This document shows, piece after piece, positions 25,983 through 35,128 of a stretch of 64,000 bases of DNA. Every line of letters begins with the position of its first letter. Position 1 is the stretch's first letter. Source of the DNA: Arcicella sp043769985. Lineage in GTDB: Bacteria > Bacteroidota > Bacteroidia > Cytophagales > Spirosomataceae. The position numbers and the translations under genes are program-made. Below the pieces are notes generated by a model. It was not told the origin of the DNA, searched no databases, and worked only from the letters and a program-made list of their open reading frames with translations. Location: NCBI GenBank assembly GCA_043769985.1, contig JAYVIV010000034.1, positions 1 to 64,000 on the forward strand, read 5' to 3'.

Positions 25983-27740
25983 CTAATACCTAAATGTATC
26001 CCCTTTCAAATCAAAAACGACTATTTTTCTGCCATCCCTTTTGCGTAGAATCACTTTGTTAAGTTCCTTAGCATCAATGGTTTGTATGTAATCTGCGTCT
26101 TTTGGGAGGTATAAATTAACGTATTGAGCGTCCAAGACTGAGCGTTTAATATTCGATACATATTTGTCTTCTTGGTAGTAATCTTTGGTATATGACGGAT
26201 AAGCAATCGTATCACCCGTCTGATATTGTTTTACTAATTCAGCGGCAATTTTGGGATAGGGATTTTCAGCACGGGCTTTGCCACGGTAATTATATTTCAG
26301 CGATTCGTCGTTCAAAACCGTTCTAACGGTCAATCCAACAAAGAATAACTGAACGGCAAAAACCGCCCAAATTGCATAATTTAAAGGTTTTACTTTGAAA
26401 TTGGCATTCAGCAATGCAATGCTTACAAAGATGATTGAATAGGGAAAAGAAAAACCCGAATATCGTTGCGTTAAGCCAAAAGTATGTCCACTTTTGAAAG
26501 TCATCACAATCAAAAACAAGGTTGGAATAAAGGTCAAAAACAATAAAAACCAAAGTTGTCTTTTCTCCATTTGCTCTTTTGTATTTTGCCAATGTTGTAT
26601 GAAAAGGTATAATAAAAGACCACAATTTACGACTTCTAAATACTGCCATTTTGCCGTCGTGTAAAAGACAAATCCCAGGGCATTTACGCCCAAAATAAGC
26701 CAAATCCACAGGTTTTTCCTTGTTTTTTGATATTTTGATAAAGAAAAAATAGAAAATAGTGCTATCAAAATTGCCAACACAATATTCTTTTTACCAACGG
26801 TGTTTGAAAGAATATTATTACTGGCAATGAACAAATCAGTGAAGATTGGAACAGACTTTTTGGTAACATTTGAAATGGTGGCAGGGTCAATATAACCCAC
26901 GTGCGGATTTGGGACTAAACGAGCTTCTTTATAATATAATTTTGCTTGATAATCGAGTGTTTTGAAGGTATAATCTCCCCCTCCGTAAACAATCCAATAC
27001 CCAAAAGCAAAAGCCCCAATCATTAAAAATGCGGGCAATAAAAACCAAGGTCGAGACTTTCTAACGAAAAGCAAAACGTATAGTCCGTGAACCATAAAGA
27101 CCACTGCCGTCAAGAAATGTGACAAAAGACAAAGGGCTGAAAGAATGCCGTAAATCCAGTATAATTTTAAGGATTTTACGTTTTTTTCCTCATTTTTAAT
27201 AATTTTCAAGAATATATGGGTGGCAAGCAAAGTCAAGAAAAAACTCATCGAATAATTGCGAGTTTGTTGACTAATGGCAATAAAAAAAGGCTCGATTGCC
27301 ATCAAAAAACAAGCTAAAAGAGCCAATTTGACGCTTTGGAAGTGTTCTTTGATAAAGAAGAAAAGAAGAATTATGATGGAGCAGCTAAATAGTACAGACA
27401 AAAAACGAATCGAAAAATCAGACATTCCGAAGGCTTTTATCCAATTATGCAAAATCAGATAATAGAAAGGACTATTGCCAATATCACTTCTACGAATGCT
27501 ATCATAAAAATCTTGAATGGTTTTGGGTTCCCAAAATTCTCTGGGAGTAAAGGTGTTTTTGCCTGGGGTATGGAAACAATTTTTCTGAGAATTTCCTTCC
27601 ATTGCCATTCCTTGACTTATGAGTATTGTGGCTTTTTCGTCCAAAAAGATACCGTGTTTATCAAGATTATACACTCTAAGCCCGAAGCCAAGAACAACGA
27701 TTATGAAAAGCAAAAAATAAGAGAAACGAATAAAATTCAT
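25983..27740 (-). CDS. Membrane glycosyltransferase, GT39/PMT-like
   Basis: A 585-residue integral membrane protein of the dolichyl-phosphate-mannose/ArnT-type glycosyltransferase group. The first periplasmic loop contains the D-E acidic motif after the first membrane segment (H-G-I-F-L-D-E-K-A), followed by about ten or more hydrophobic segments and a soluble C-terminal tail (about residue 480 onward). Such enzymes move a sugar from a polyprenyl-phosphate donor to a lipid or protein in the periplasm. Acceptor and sugar are unknown. It lies downstream of the methyltransferase gene on the same strand, but a terminator between them argues against co-transcription. Confidence 0.8.
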   Translation of the reverse strand: MNFIRFSYFLLFIIVVLGFGLRVYNLDKHGIFLDEKATILISQGMAMEGNSQKNCFHTPGKNTFTPREFWEPKTIQDFYDSIRRSDIGNSPFYYLILHNWIKAFGMSDFSIRFLSVLFSCSIIILLFFFIKEHFQSVKLALLACFLMAIEPFFIAISQQTRNYSMSFFLTLLATHIFLKIIKNEEKNVKSLKLYWIYGILSALCLLSHFLTAVVFMVHGLYVLLFVRKSRPWFLLPAFLMIGAFAFGYWIVYGGGDYTFKTLDYQAKLYYKEARLVPNPHVGYIDPATISNVTKKSVPIFTDLFIASNNILSNTVGKKNIVLAILIALFSIFSLSKYQKTRKNLWIWLILGVNALGFVFYTTAKWQYLEVVNCGLLLYLFIQHWQNTKEQMEKRQLWFLLFLTFIPTLFLIVMTFKSGHTFGLTQRYSGFSFPYSIIFVSIALLNANFKVKPLNYAIWAVFAVQLFFVGLTVRTVLNDESLKYNYRGKARAENPYPKIAAELVKQYQTGDTIAYPSYTKDYYQEDKYVSNIKRSVLDAQYVNLYLPKDADYIQTIDAKELNKVILRKRDGRKIVVFDLKGDTFRY

Positions 27741-27755
27741 AAAAATGGGATTAAA

Positions 27756-27783
27756 AAAACACGGAATGTAAGTTCCGTGTTTT
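27756..27783 (-). terminator. Intrinsic terminator of the methyltransferase gene
   Basis: AAAACACGGAA (27756-27766) pairs perfectly with TTCCGTGTTTT (27773-27783); on the minus strand the stem is followed by a T-run. It lies 20 nt after the stop codon of the gene at 27804-28520. Confidence 0.85.
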
Positions 27784-27803
27784 GAAATTTCCTTACAAAA
27801 GTA

Positions 27804-28520
27804 TCACTTTTTCTTATTACAAGCGATAATAAATTGAGCTGAAAAAACGTGTTTTAAGATTGGTACTCTTTCTAAGAATGGTTGCATCCAATAAATTAAT
27901 TTTGCGGCCGGTGTTGGAAAGAAAAATGGCACATATCCGACATACGACCAGTTTGTAACATTTCCACCTGCATTATTTATCCATTTTTTTAGATTCCATT
28001 CAAAGAAAGATTGTTCTTCGTGTTCGATGTGATATTTGGATGTTTTTTCGATTAATTTCAAAATGGGATTATTACCATTTGGCTCCATAATGATGATATT
28101 ATCGGTTAATTTAAAAGCATTTTCAATCGCTTTCTGTTGATCACTCAGATGGTGCAAAACCCCTCTGATAACGCCCACATCGTATTTTTTAGCTGGAACT
28201 TGCAGATTTTCGTCCAAAAGATTTACGGCTTCAAAAATCACATCTGGATAAATTACACTTGCTTTCTCAATGGCTTTTGAGGCTGGGTCAAAACCTCTAA
28301 CCTCCAAATGTGGAAAGTTTTGTTTGATTTCGTTTGTGTATGAGCCATCTCCACAACCAATATCAATCAGCGTTTTGTATTGTGGTTTGATGAATTTAAA
28401 AATCTCTTCCGAAATTCTTTTATTCGCCACAAAAGATGAAAACTCTGAGTTGGTGGTGTACAAAAAACCGCCATTTTCTTGTACATTTTGATTAAATACT
28501 TCTACATTTTGCTTCAACAT
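27804..28520 (-). CDS. Class I SAM-dependent methyltransferase
   Basis: A 238-residue cytosolic methyltransferase with motif I L-I-D-I-G-C-G-D-G-S (about 52-61), motif II V-R-G-F-D-P-A and a motif IV/post region G-V-I-R-G-V-L-H-H-L. The pattern is that of UbiE/Methyltransf_11-type small-molecule enzymes. The C-terminal hydrophobic stretch (W-S-Y-V-G-Y-V-P-F-F-F-P-T) suggests a lipid-like or membrane-associated acceptor. Neighbouring glycosyltransferase may be functionally related (inference). Substrate not identified. Confidence 0.8.
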   Translation of the reverse strand: MLKQNVEVFNQNVQENGGFLYTTNSEFSSFVANKRISEEIFKFIKPQYKTLIDIGCGDGSYTNEIKQNFPHLEVRGFDPASKAIEKASVIYPDVIFEAVNLLDENLQVPAKKYDVGVIRGVLHHLSDQQKAIENAFKLTDNIIIMEPNGNNPILKLIEKTSKYHIEHEEQSFFEWNLKKWINNAGGNVTNWSYVGYVPFFFPTPAAKLIYWMQPFLERVPILKHVFSAQFIIACNKKK

Positions 28521-28732
28521 AATTGTGTTTTGGGATTAAGCAGTCGATAATGATTAATTAGTTAATTAAACTTTACTTAACTATCTCATTGATAGTAATT
28601 TAGTTTAAAATTATCTTATTACCTGTTCATAAATAATAGTTACCCAAAATTAAAGTATTTATCTTAAAATTAATAGTTTAATGCTTGAATTTTGAAGAAC
28701 CTAATATTTACATGAGCTCATTCAAATTAAAT

Positions 28733-29890
28733 TTATAAATTTCCAGAACTGACAATTACTCTTTTCAAAGCAAAATGAAGAAGTACAAACCCTATCAATG
28801 CAGCAACCACGGAAGCAATAAGTATGGTAATTTTTGAACCGTTTTGTAGGTTCAAATCATCAAAAGCCAATAAAGTAATAAAAATGGACATCGTAAATCC
28901 TATTCCTCCCAAAAATCCAACGCCAATAATTGATTTCCAATTTAAGTCGTCTGGAAGTTTGCAGATACCCAAAGTGACCGCTAAAAAACTAAGTAGGACA
29001 ATGCCAATTGGTTTGCCAATAATCAATCCTAAAGAAATTCCTAAACTGAATTTTTGAGAAATAATTTCTCCCAAATCTGTATTGACCATGATGGCAGTAT
29101 TGGCTAAGGCGAAGAGAGGAAGGATAACAAAGGCAACGGGTTTGTGCAAAAAGTGCTGTAAAATAAAAGAAGTTGATTTATCATCACCATTGCCAAAAGG
29201 AATAGCAAATGCCAAAAGTACACCCGTGATGGTGGCATGAACACCTGAATGCAGCATGAAATACCACATCACAACACCGCCAATTAAGTAGGGGATTAAG
29301 TTTCTTATTTTCAAACGATTAAGTATAATTAAGAAAACAAAAACACCCATTGCGGTAAATAAATTTGTCCAAATAATGGCTTTTGTATAGAAAATTGCAA
29401 TCACCATAATTGCCCCTAAGTCGTCAATCACTGCTAATGCTGTAAGAAATACTTTGAGTGAAGTTGGGACTTTATTGCCCAATAAAGATAAAATTCCAAG
29501 AGCAAAAGCAATGTCCGTTGCCATCGGAATGCCTGCTCCTGATTGCGTAGGAGTTCCAAAATTGAGCAATAAATAAATCCCCGCTGGAATCGCCATTCCT
29601 CCTAATGCTCCAAAAATAGGGAGTAAGGCATCCTTAATTTTTGATAGTTCGCCGATGTAGATTTCTCTTTCTAATTCAAGCCCGATGAGGAGGAAAAAGA
29701 TGGTCATTAAGCCATCATTAATCCAATATTCAATACTTTGTCCCCCTAAATTCGAGTGCCAAAAATGCGTGTAACTTTCTCCAAAGGCAGTATTTGCTAA
29801 AATTATGGAGATGATTGTGCAGACAATTAATGTGATTCCACCAGATTTTTCGCTATCGGAAAAGTCTTTGAAAAGTTGTGTGATTTTCAT
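28733..29890 (-). CDS. nhaA: Na+/H+ antiporter NhaA
   Basis: A 385-residue antiporter with about twelve membrane segments, close to the 388 residues of the E. coli protein. The ion-binding double aspartate is present in L-T-A-L-A-V-I-D-D-L-G-A-I, along with the N-terminal signature F-F-L-L-I-G-L-E-L-E-R-E. It expels Na+ or Li+ in exchange for protons and helps pH and salt homeostasis. Single gene on the minus strand; a 13/15-matched inverted repeat lies 2 nt before its start codon. Confidence 0.95.
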   Translation of the reverse strand: MKITQLFKDFSDSEKSGGITLIVCTIISIILANTAFGESYTHFWHSNLGGQSIEYWINDGLMTIFFLLIGLELEREIYIGELSKIKDALLPIFGALGGMAIPAGIYLLLNFGTPTQSGAGIPMATDIAFALGILSLLGNKVPTSLKVFLTALAVIDDLGAIMVIAIFYTKAIIWTNLFTAMGVFVFLIILNRLKIRNLIPYLIGGVVMWYFMLHSGVHATITGVLLAFAIPFGNGDDKSTSFILQHFLHKPVAFVILPLFALANTAIMVNTDLGEIISQKFSLGISLGLIIGKPIGIVLLSFLAVTLGICKLPDDLNWKSIIGVGFLGGIGFTMSIFITLLAFDDLNLQNGSKITILIASVVAALIGFVLLHFALKRVIVSSGNL

Positions 29891-29891
29891 G

Positions 29892-29927
29892 TTAAGATTT
29901 TTTAAAGTTTAGTTTTAAACATCTTAA
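29892..29927. promoter_or_regulatory. Inverted repeat directly upstream of nhaA
   Basis: Arms 29892-29906 and 29913-29927 are 15 nt, complementary at 13 positions, with a 6-nt centre. The position in the leader 2 nt before the start codon suggests a hairpin over the translation start or a repressor site. Confidence 0.4.
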
Positions 29928-29987
29928 TTGAGTAGTTTTGAAATTTATTTTTTACGTTAGTGTATAAAAGAATTCAATTGTCGGATT

Positions 29988-30020
29988 AACGCAGGCTGGG
30001 TTTTGAACCCAGCCTGCGTT
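29988..30020. repeat. Hairpin repeat family A, copy 3
   Basis: A perfect 15-bp hairpin (29988-30002 with 30006-30020) with loop TTG; N7 = CAGGCTG, the same as the copy at 186-216. It lies between the divergent start of nhaA and the stop of selD (40 nt after the selD stop on the minus strand). Outer arms are not clear. Confidence 0.9.
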
Positions 30021-30059
30021 CTTTCTTTTATAAGTAGAAAAATTGACAATTTTTACCTA

Positions 30060-31100
30060 TCAAATCACCTCAACAACAAACTCTCCCACACTTTTCAAAT
30101 ACCCAATCGGCATAATAAAATCTTCTAATCCATTGGTTGTCAGTACATTAATCACTTCATTGACTTTATCTTTACTGACAGCAATCAGCAATCCGCCAGA
30201 GGTTTGTGGGTCGGCTAAAATTGCCCATTTTTCTTCTGACATATCCGCAATTTTATGTCCGTAACTATCTCTATTTCTGTTAGTTCCGCCTGGAACGGAG
30301 CCTTTTTCGATGTATTCAAAAATGGATTCTGTAATTAATGGAACATTTTTAAAGTCGATAACTGCACTCAATCCGCTACCTTCTGCCATTTCGGTAAGAT
30401 GTCCCAACAATCCGAAACCCGTCACATCCGTCATGGCATTTACTGAACTTAATTTGCCTAATTCTTCGCCCACTTTGTTCAATTGCATCATTTGATTTGC
30501 CGCCAAGTCTTTGTGTTCGTCTTTGAGAATGTCTTTTTTCTCGGCAGTCGTCAAGATTCCAACCCCCAAAGGTTTGGTCAAAAATAATACGTCACCTTCT
30601 TGTGCTTTGTTGTTCTGTTTAATATTTTCGATAGGAACGATGCCGTTTACTGCCAAACCAAAAATGGGTTCGGGCGAGTCGATGCTGTGTCCGCCCGCCA
30701 AAGAAATTCCCGCTTCTTTGCAAATACTTCTACTACCATCAATGACTTGTTGAGCCACTTCGGGAGACAATTTATTGATGGGCCAACCGAGGATAGCAAT
30801 CGCTAAAACGGGTTTGCCTCCCATGGCATAAACATCACTGATTGCATTGGCTGAGGCAATTCTGCCAAAATTAAAAGGGTCGTCCACAATGGGCATGAAG
30901 AAATCGGTGGTAGAAATCAGTGCTGTTCCATTGCCCATGTCCAAGACCGCCGCATCATCTTTGCTGTGGTTTCCAACAATCAATTTATCGTTATCGGGCA
31001 TGGCAATATTGCCTTTCAAAATTACGTCTAAAACTTGCGGTGAAATCTTGCATCCACAACCTGCCCCGTGTGAATATTGGGTTAATTTTATTTGTTCCAT
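30060..31100 (-). CDS. selD: Selenide, water dikinase
   Basis: Makes selenophosphate from selenide and ATP. The 346-residue protein starts at the Met at 31098-31100 (M-E-Q-I-K-L-T-Q-Y-S-H-G-A-G-C-G-C-K); 22 upstream codons run through a repeat and are not used. The active position in G-A-G-C-G-C-K is cysteine, so this is not a selenoprotein form. The AIR-synthase-like ATP-binding features D-D-A-A-V-L, T-T-D-F-F and T-D-V-T-G-F-G-L-L-G-H are all present. selU lies directly upstream on the same strand, so selenophosphate is likely used for tRNA 2-selenouridine. No selA or selB is visible here. Confidence 0.95.
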   Translation of the reverse strand: MEQIKLTQYSHGAGCGCKISPQVLDVILKGNIAMPDNDKLIVGNHSKDDAAVLDMGNGTALISTTDFFMPIVDDPFNFGRIASANAISDVYAMGGKPVLAIAILGWPINKLSPEVAQQVIDGSRSICKEAGISLAGGHSIDSPEPIFGLAVNGIVPIENIKQNNKAQEGDVLFLTKPLGVGILTTAEKKDILKDEHKDLAANQMMQLNKVGEELGKLSSVNAMTDVTGFGLLGHLTEMAEGSGLSAVIDFKNVPLITESIFEYIEKGSVPGGTNRNRDSYGHKIADMSEEKWAILADPQTSGGLLIAVSKDKVNEVINVLTTNGLEDFIMPIGYLKSVGEFVVEVI

Positions 31101-31112
31101 TTGGTGGTGACG

Positions 31113-31332
31113 GCACACGGATTTTAGGGATTGGACACGGATTTTGATTAGATTTTTAGGGTTCAACTACAATTTATACGGGAATGAACGCTGGCAGGGT
31201 TCAAAACCCTGCCAGCGTTAGCTCATACTATGATTTACCGTATAAATTGTAGAAGAACCATTTTTAGTTAAGAATCTTCTCTCAAAATATTTAAAAATAA
31301 AAACCCGTGTCTAATCCGTTAAATCCGTGTGC
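31113..31332. repeat. Outer inverted repeat of the selU-selD spacer (ACGGATT words)
   Basis: Arms 31113-31145 and 31300-31332 are 33 nt, complementary at 29 positions, built of ACACGGATT-type words as at 20220-20390. The right arm runs to the first base of the selU stop codon and the left arm ends 12 nt before the selD start. A family A element (31160-31259) is nested inside, so the whole intercistronic spacer is one multi-layer palindrome. Confidence 0.85.
31160..31259. repeat. Hairpin repeat family A, copy 4 (with outer arms)
   Basis: Outer arms 31160-31181 and 31238-31259 (22 nt, 20 complementary) enclose a perfect 15-bp hairpin 31187-31201/31205-31219 with loop CAA and N7 = CTGGCAG. This layout is the same as the copy at 44190-44289, with matching outer arm sequence but a different inner stem. 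Confidence 0.92.
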
Positions 31333-32387
31333 TACTTTATATTACTCATTAAAATATCTGTATTAACTTCATTATCAACTACTTGTGACTCTATTTTTTT
31401 AATCTGTTCTATTACATTTTCACGATTGTATAAACCTTTTTCATACCATTTATCATAGTATTTCAATAAAATTCTGAAACTTTCTTTTAAGTTATTTTCC
31501 AATATATAATTAATCGCATTTTTGGTTTCCAAGCCGCCCAAACGCTTTTGAATTCGCATGATGGCGTTTACTAAATCGGTTTTGTTCTGTTTTCCATATT
31601 CCACAGTTAAATAATCCAGTCTTTCTTCAAAAGGGATGTCCATAAAATAAACCAGACCTTTTCGCATATTGTGCCACATTGCCATCGGAATTTGCATATT
31701 TCCAATTCTCTGGCTTTCATCTTCCAAGAAAATTGGAGTCGTTTCGTCGTACTTTGATAATTCCATTCCCAACAAATTCTCGAACATTTCTTGTGAAGGC
31801 TGTGGCGGTTGACCAATGCCACCCAAAGCCGAACCTTTATGATTCGCCAGTCCTTCCAAATCAATAATCGCTTGCTTATTTTTCTGTAAGCCATACAATA
31901 AAGGCGTTTTCCCCGAACCTGTAAAACCGCCAATGATTTTGAAATTAAAAGGCTTTTCAAACTGTTGCAAAATCCAATTTCGATAGGCTTTATAACCACC
32001 TTCCAGCGTTACAACTTGGAAGCCGTATAAATCTAAAAGCCAAGAAACTGCCCCGCTCCGCATACCGCCCCGCCAACAATGAACGAGAATTTTTTTTGAT
32101 GTATGTGGTTCTTTATCAGATACTTTTGATAATTTTTCCACTTCCTCAACCATTTTTCTCATCTTTGGACCGAAATAATCTAAGCCAAATTTGATAGCAT
32201 TTTCACGGCTTAATTGTTTGTATGCCGTTCCCACAACTTTGCGTTCTTCATCAGTGAAAAGGGGCATACTGTGAGCATTGGGAATATGAGCATGAGCATA
32301 TTCACTTGGACTACGCACGTCTATAACCAAGTGCGTTTTCGCCAATTCCAAAAATTCATTTATGTTGATTCTATTTACTGCCATCAT
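31332..32387 (-). CDS. selU: tRNA 2-selenouridine synthase
   Basis: Replaces sulfur by selenium at the wobble 2-thiouridine of certain tRNAs (also called MnmH or YbbB). The protein of about 351 residues has an N-terminal rhodanese domain (V-I-D-V-R-S-P-S-E-Y, active-site loop H-C-W-R-G-G-M-R-S with the catalytic Cys) and a C-terminal P-loop domain (Walker A G-G-F-T-G-S-G-K-T). The reading frame extends to 32408, but that part overlaps the terminator of the upstream small gene; the Met codons at 32385-32387 or 32382-32384 are likelier starts. First gene of a probable selU-selD operon, with a 231-nt palindromic spacer before selD. Confidence 0.93.
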   Translation of the reverse strand: MMAVNRININEFLELAKTHLVIDVRSPSEYAHAHIPNAHSMPLFTDEERKVVGTAYKQLSRENAIKFGLDYFGPKMRKMVEEVEKLSKVSDKEPHTSKKILVHCWRGGMRSGAVSWLLDLYGFQVVTLEGGYKAYRNWILQQFEKPFNFKIIGGFTGSGKTPLLYGLQKNKQAIIDLEGLANHKGSALGGIGQPPQPSQEMFENLLGMELSKYDETTPIFLEDESQRIGNMQIPMAMWHNMRKGLVYFMDIPFEERLDYLTVEYGKQNKTDLVNAIMRIQKRLGGLETKNAINYILENNLKESFRILLKYYDKWYEKGLYNRENVIEQIKKIESQVVDNEVNTDILMSNIK

Positions 32388-32403
32388 ATTTACAAATAAA
32401 AAA

Positions 32404-32422
32404 AACACCAGAATATGGTGTT
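32404..32422 (-). terminator. Intrinsic terminator of the small Lys-rich protein gene
   Basis: AACACCA (32404-32410) pairs with TGGTGTT (32416-32422); on the minus strand it is followed by eight T residues. It begins 6 nt after the stop codon of 32429-32533. Confidence 0.8.
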
Positions 32423-32428
32423 CTTGAT

Positions 32429-32533
32429 TTAATCTCTTTTTGCTTTTTTCTCTCTTTTTTCCTCTTTCTTTTCCTTCGCAGTTTTCAGAGGCTCTTTTTT
32501 AACAGCCTTCTGCATTCCAGTTCCTTTTGCCAT
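32429..32533 (-). CDS. Small Lys/Glu-rich basic protein (34 aa)
   Basis: An ATG at 32531-32533 opens a 34-codon frame encoding MAKGTGMQKAVKKEPLKTAK followed by a Lys/Glu-rich tail ending K-K-A-K-R-D. More than a third of the residues are Lys. The gene is supported by a start with no overlapping gene, an intrinsic terminator 6 nt after the stop, and the resemblance to short M-A-K-G-x-G-M-Q-K-A-V-K-K-E-P proteins I associate with Bacteroidota genomes. The composition suggests nucleic acid or ribosome binding, but the function is unknown. Confidence 0.7.
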   Translation of the reverse strand: MAKGTGMQKAVKKEPLKTAKEKKEEKREKKAKRD

Positions 32534-32637
32534 GTCCTTAAAATTTAGATGTTAATGATTAAAAGTATGTAAAAGTAAAAATTATTTTTCGGAAAGAATA
32601 GATTTTCTTTTTAAAATTCTATTCTTTCCAAATCAAT

Positions 32638-35034
32638 CTACATGAATTTAAAATTATAAGTCAACGAAGGAATGGGTGAACCAAATATCGTTAATTGATA
32701 AGCATTTAGTCCTTTTTCTGACCTTAAATATACGGAGTAAGCATTAGCACGGGCGTATAAATTATAGACGGCAAACGTCCAAGAACCTTCCCAACGCTTC
32801 TTTTGCATACTCGGATTGCGAATTGTCCATGAAAAATCTAAACGGTGATAATCTTTGATTCGGTCGTTATTTCTTTCCACGTAAAAAGGATATTTCACGT
32901 TGTTATATTGCACAAAACCCTCTGGAACGGTGAATGGTCTGCCCGTATTATACACGAATGTAAACCCAAATTCATGGTGTTTCCCCTGCGAAAGACTGAT
33001 GGTGGCGTTGAAACTATGCGGACGGTCATAATTGGTGGCATACCAGTTTCCGCCGTTTATTTGCTCATCGAATCTATCGCTGACTTTAACTTGATTTAAG
33101 GCTCTGGAATAGGTGTAATTTACCCAGCCAGTAACCTCTCCTTTCTTTTTACTGACCATCAATTCCACGCCATAGGCTTTGCCTTTTCCTTGCAACGTTT
33201 GAGTTTCTATGTAAGGCTGAAATAAGAAATCTGCTCCTGGTTTGAAATCTAAGGCGTTTTCAGTATTTCTGTAATATCCTTCTAAAGAAAATTCATAGAT
33301 GTTATTTCTTGAATTTTTAAAAATTCCACCTGAATATAATTCGCTAATCTGGGGTTTTATGTAAGCATTGCTGGTTGCCCAACGGGAGGTTGGTAGGGGA
33401 GTGGTTGTGTTGGAAACGACCTGTAAATATTGACGCATCAAACTGTATCCAAACTTGAAAGAAGTCAATTCTGAAAGTGAGTATTTTACCGCAATTCTTG
33501 GTTCAAGTCCACCATAAGATGCTGAAGTTTCGTTTGATTGATAAAGGGTTGAATCAGTAACACTAAAATCGGATTTGGATAATAATGGATTATAATTCCT
33601 GACAGTTCCTCCCAAAGCACTATAAAATGAATATCTCAGACCAACAGAAAGTGTTAGTTTACTGTTCACCGTGAATTCGTCTTCGATGTAAATTCCTGAT
33701 TCTGTGCTTCTTTCTTCGGGAACTGAACGATAATTTACACTCTTAGAACTTCCAGGATTTAAAGTACCAGGATTGATTCGGTATAAAATCGTACTGATGC
33801 CGCCCTCTAAACTGTGTTGTTCATTGAGGTTATAATTCAAACTTGATTTCAATTGATTATACAGAATGCCAGACTCCAATGAAACTTTATTGTCAGAGTT
33901 TATTTCGGGCAGCAGAGTTTGGGGTTGATAATCAGTATAAATGGCACTGGTTTGTAAGTTTAATTTGGAATTAAACGCATGAAACCACTTCAAAGCCGCA
34001 TTCGCCGTTTGATAGTCATATTGTGTGGAGGTTGCATTTACATTACCAATTGTGCCCAACAAATCTGTCTGAAAGAAATCTTTACTCACATATCCTGAAA
34101 AAGTAAAAGTGTTATTGGGGTTCATTTTATAGAATAATTTAGTCGCCAAATCATAAAAATTAGCCTTGATATTCTGCAATTTTGGTGGTCCCAATTTGAA
34201 GATGAAATCATTGAAAGAAGCTCTTCCCGAAATCATGATGGATAGTTTCTCTTTTACTATCGGCGTTTCAATCGTCAATCGGTTAGAAACCAAACTAATT
34301 CCCCCCGTCATTTTGAATTTATTTAAGGAAGGATTAATTAGGTTAATATCAATTACGGAGGAAGCACGACCGCCAAATTTTGCGGGAATTCCTCCCTTGT
34401 ATAATTCCAACCCAGAAACAGCATCGGGAGGGAAAATGGAGAACAATCCGAAAAGGTGCGTGGGATTAAAAATAGGCGTATCGTCTAAAAGAATAAGATT
34501 TTGGTCCGTTGTTCCGCCACGAATATTCACACCATTAGCGGCTTCACCCACCGAGGTTACCCCTGGAAGCATCTGCAAACCTCTCAAAACGTCCGTTTCG
34601 CCCATCATGGCGGGAATTTTCTTAATAGCTTTGATGCTCAAGGCAGAAACACCCAGAAGTGGACGTGAAACATTGCCATTAATTACCTGACTATTAACCG
34701 TTATTTCATCTAATTCTTTGGCAACATTTATTAGACTTACTGATAATTTTACTTCAGACTTTTTAATGATTAATCGCTCACGAAATGATCTATATCCAAA
34801 ATGACTAACCGTAAGAGCATATTCACCAGGGGGCAAGAAAAACGTGTGAATGCCCTTATCGTTTGATGAAAGATTAGCTCTTTTAGCATCAATTTTTATA
34901 ATCACATCCTTCAAAGGGGTATAATCACTCGAATCTTTCACAGTGATTGTAACGGGTTGAGATTGTTGCGAAAAGCTGCTAAATTGGAAGGAAAACAAAA
35001 AGAATAATAGAAATGATGCAAGTGTTTTTATGTT
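32638..35034 (-). CDS. TonB-dependent receptor paired with DUF4249 lipoprotein
   Basis: A 798-residue TonB-dependent receptor from the Met at 35032-35034: signal peptide (M-N-I-K-T-L-A-S-F-L-L-F-F to near F-S-Q-Q), a carboxypeptidase-like regulatory domain (about 30-110), a plug domain with V-N-I-R-G-G-T-T-D-Q-N-L-I-L-L-D-D-T-P-I-F, and a barrel. Eleven upstream codons are not used because the signal peptide starts here. It is the second gene after the DUF4249 gene, with a gap of 94 nt, a pairing common in Bacteroidota. Substrate unknown; the DUF4249 partner may be a surface accessory, as SusD is for SusC (inference). Confidence 0.88.
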   Translation of the reverse strand, partial: NIKTLASFLLFFLFSFQFSSFSQQSQPVTITVKDSSDYTPLKDVIIKIDAKRANLSSNDKGIHTFFLPPGEYALTVSHFGYRSFRERLIIKKSEVKLSVSLINVAKELDEITVNSQVINGNVSRPLLGVSALSIKAIKKIPAMMGETDVLRGLQMLPGVTSVGEAANGVNIRGGTTDQNLILLDDTPIFNPTHLFGLFSIFPPDAVSGLELYKGGIPAKFGGRASSVIDINLINPSLNKFKMTGGISLVSNRLTIETPIVKEKLSIMISGRASFNDFIFKLGPPKLQNIKANFYDLATKLFYKMNPNNTFTFSGYVSKDFFQTDLLGTIGNVNATSTQYDYQTANAALKWFHAFNSKLNLQTSAIYTDYQPQTLLPEINSDNKVSLESGILYNQLKSSLNYNLNEQHSLEGGISTILYRINPGTLNPGSSKSVNYRSVPEERSTESGIYIEDEFTVNSKLTLSVGLRYSFYSALGGTVRNYNPLLSKSDFSVTDSTLYQSNETSASYGGLEPRIAVKYSLSELTSFKFGYSLMRQYLQVVSNTTTPLPTSRWATSNAYIKPQISELYSGGIFKNSRNNIYEFSLEGYYRNTENALDFKPGADFLFQPYIETQTLQGKGKAYGVELMVSKKKGEVTGWVNYTYSRALNQVKVSDRFDEQINGGNWYATNYDRPHSFNATISLSQGKHHEFGFTFVYNTGRPFTVPEGFVQYNNVKYPFYVERNNDRIKDYHRLDFSWTIRNPSMQKKRWEGSWTFAVYNLYARANAYSVYLRSEKGLNAYQLTIFGSPIPSLTYNFKFM

Positions 35035-35128
35035 CATGAATGTTGGAAATTTGTCTGGAAATTTCAATAATAATTTAGATCGATAAAATTATCGAAGAAT
35101 TTGCAATGGAATTTTACACAAAATAACT

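Noticed and set aside
30060..31100. SelD as a selenoprotein with in-frame TGA
   Set aside because: The active position reads as a cysteine codon and the frame is continuous.
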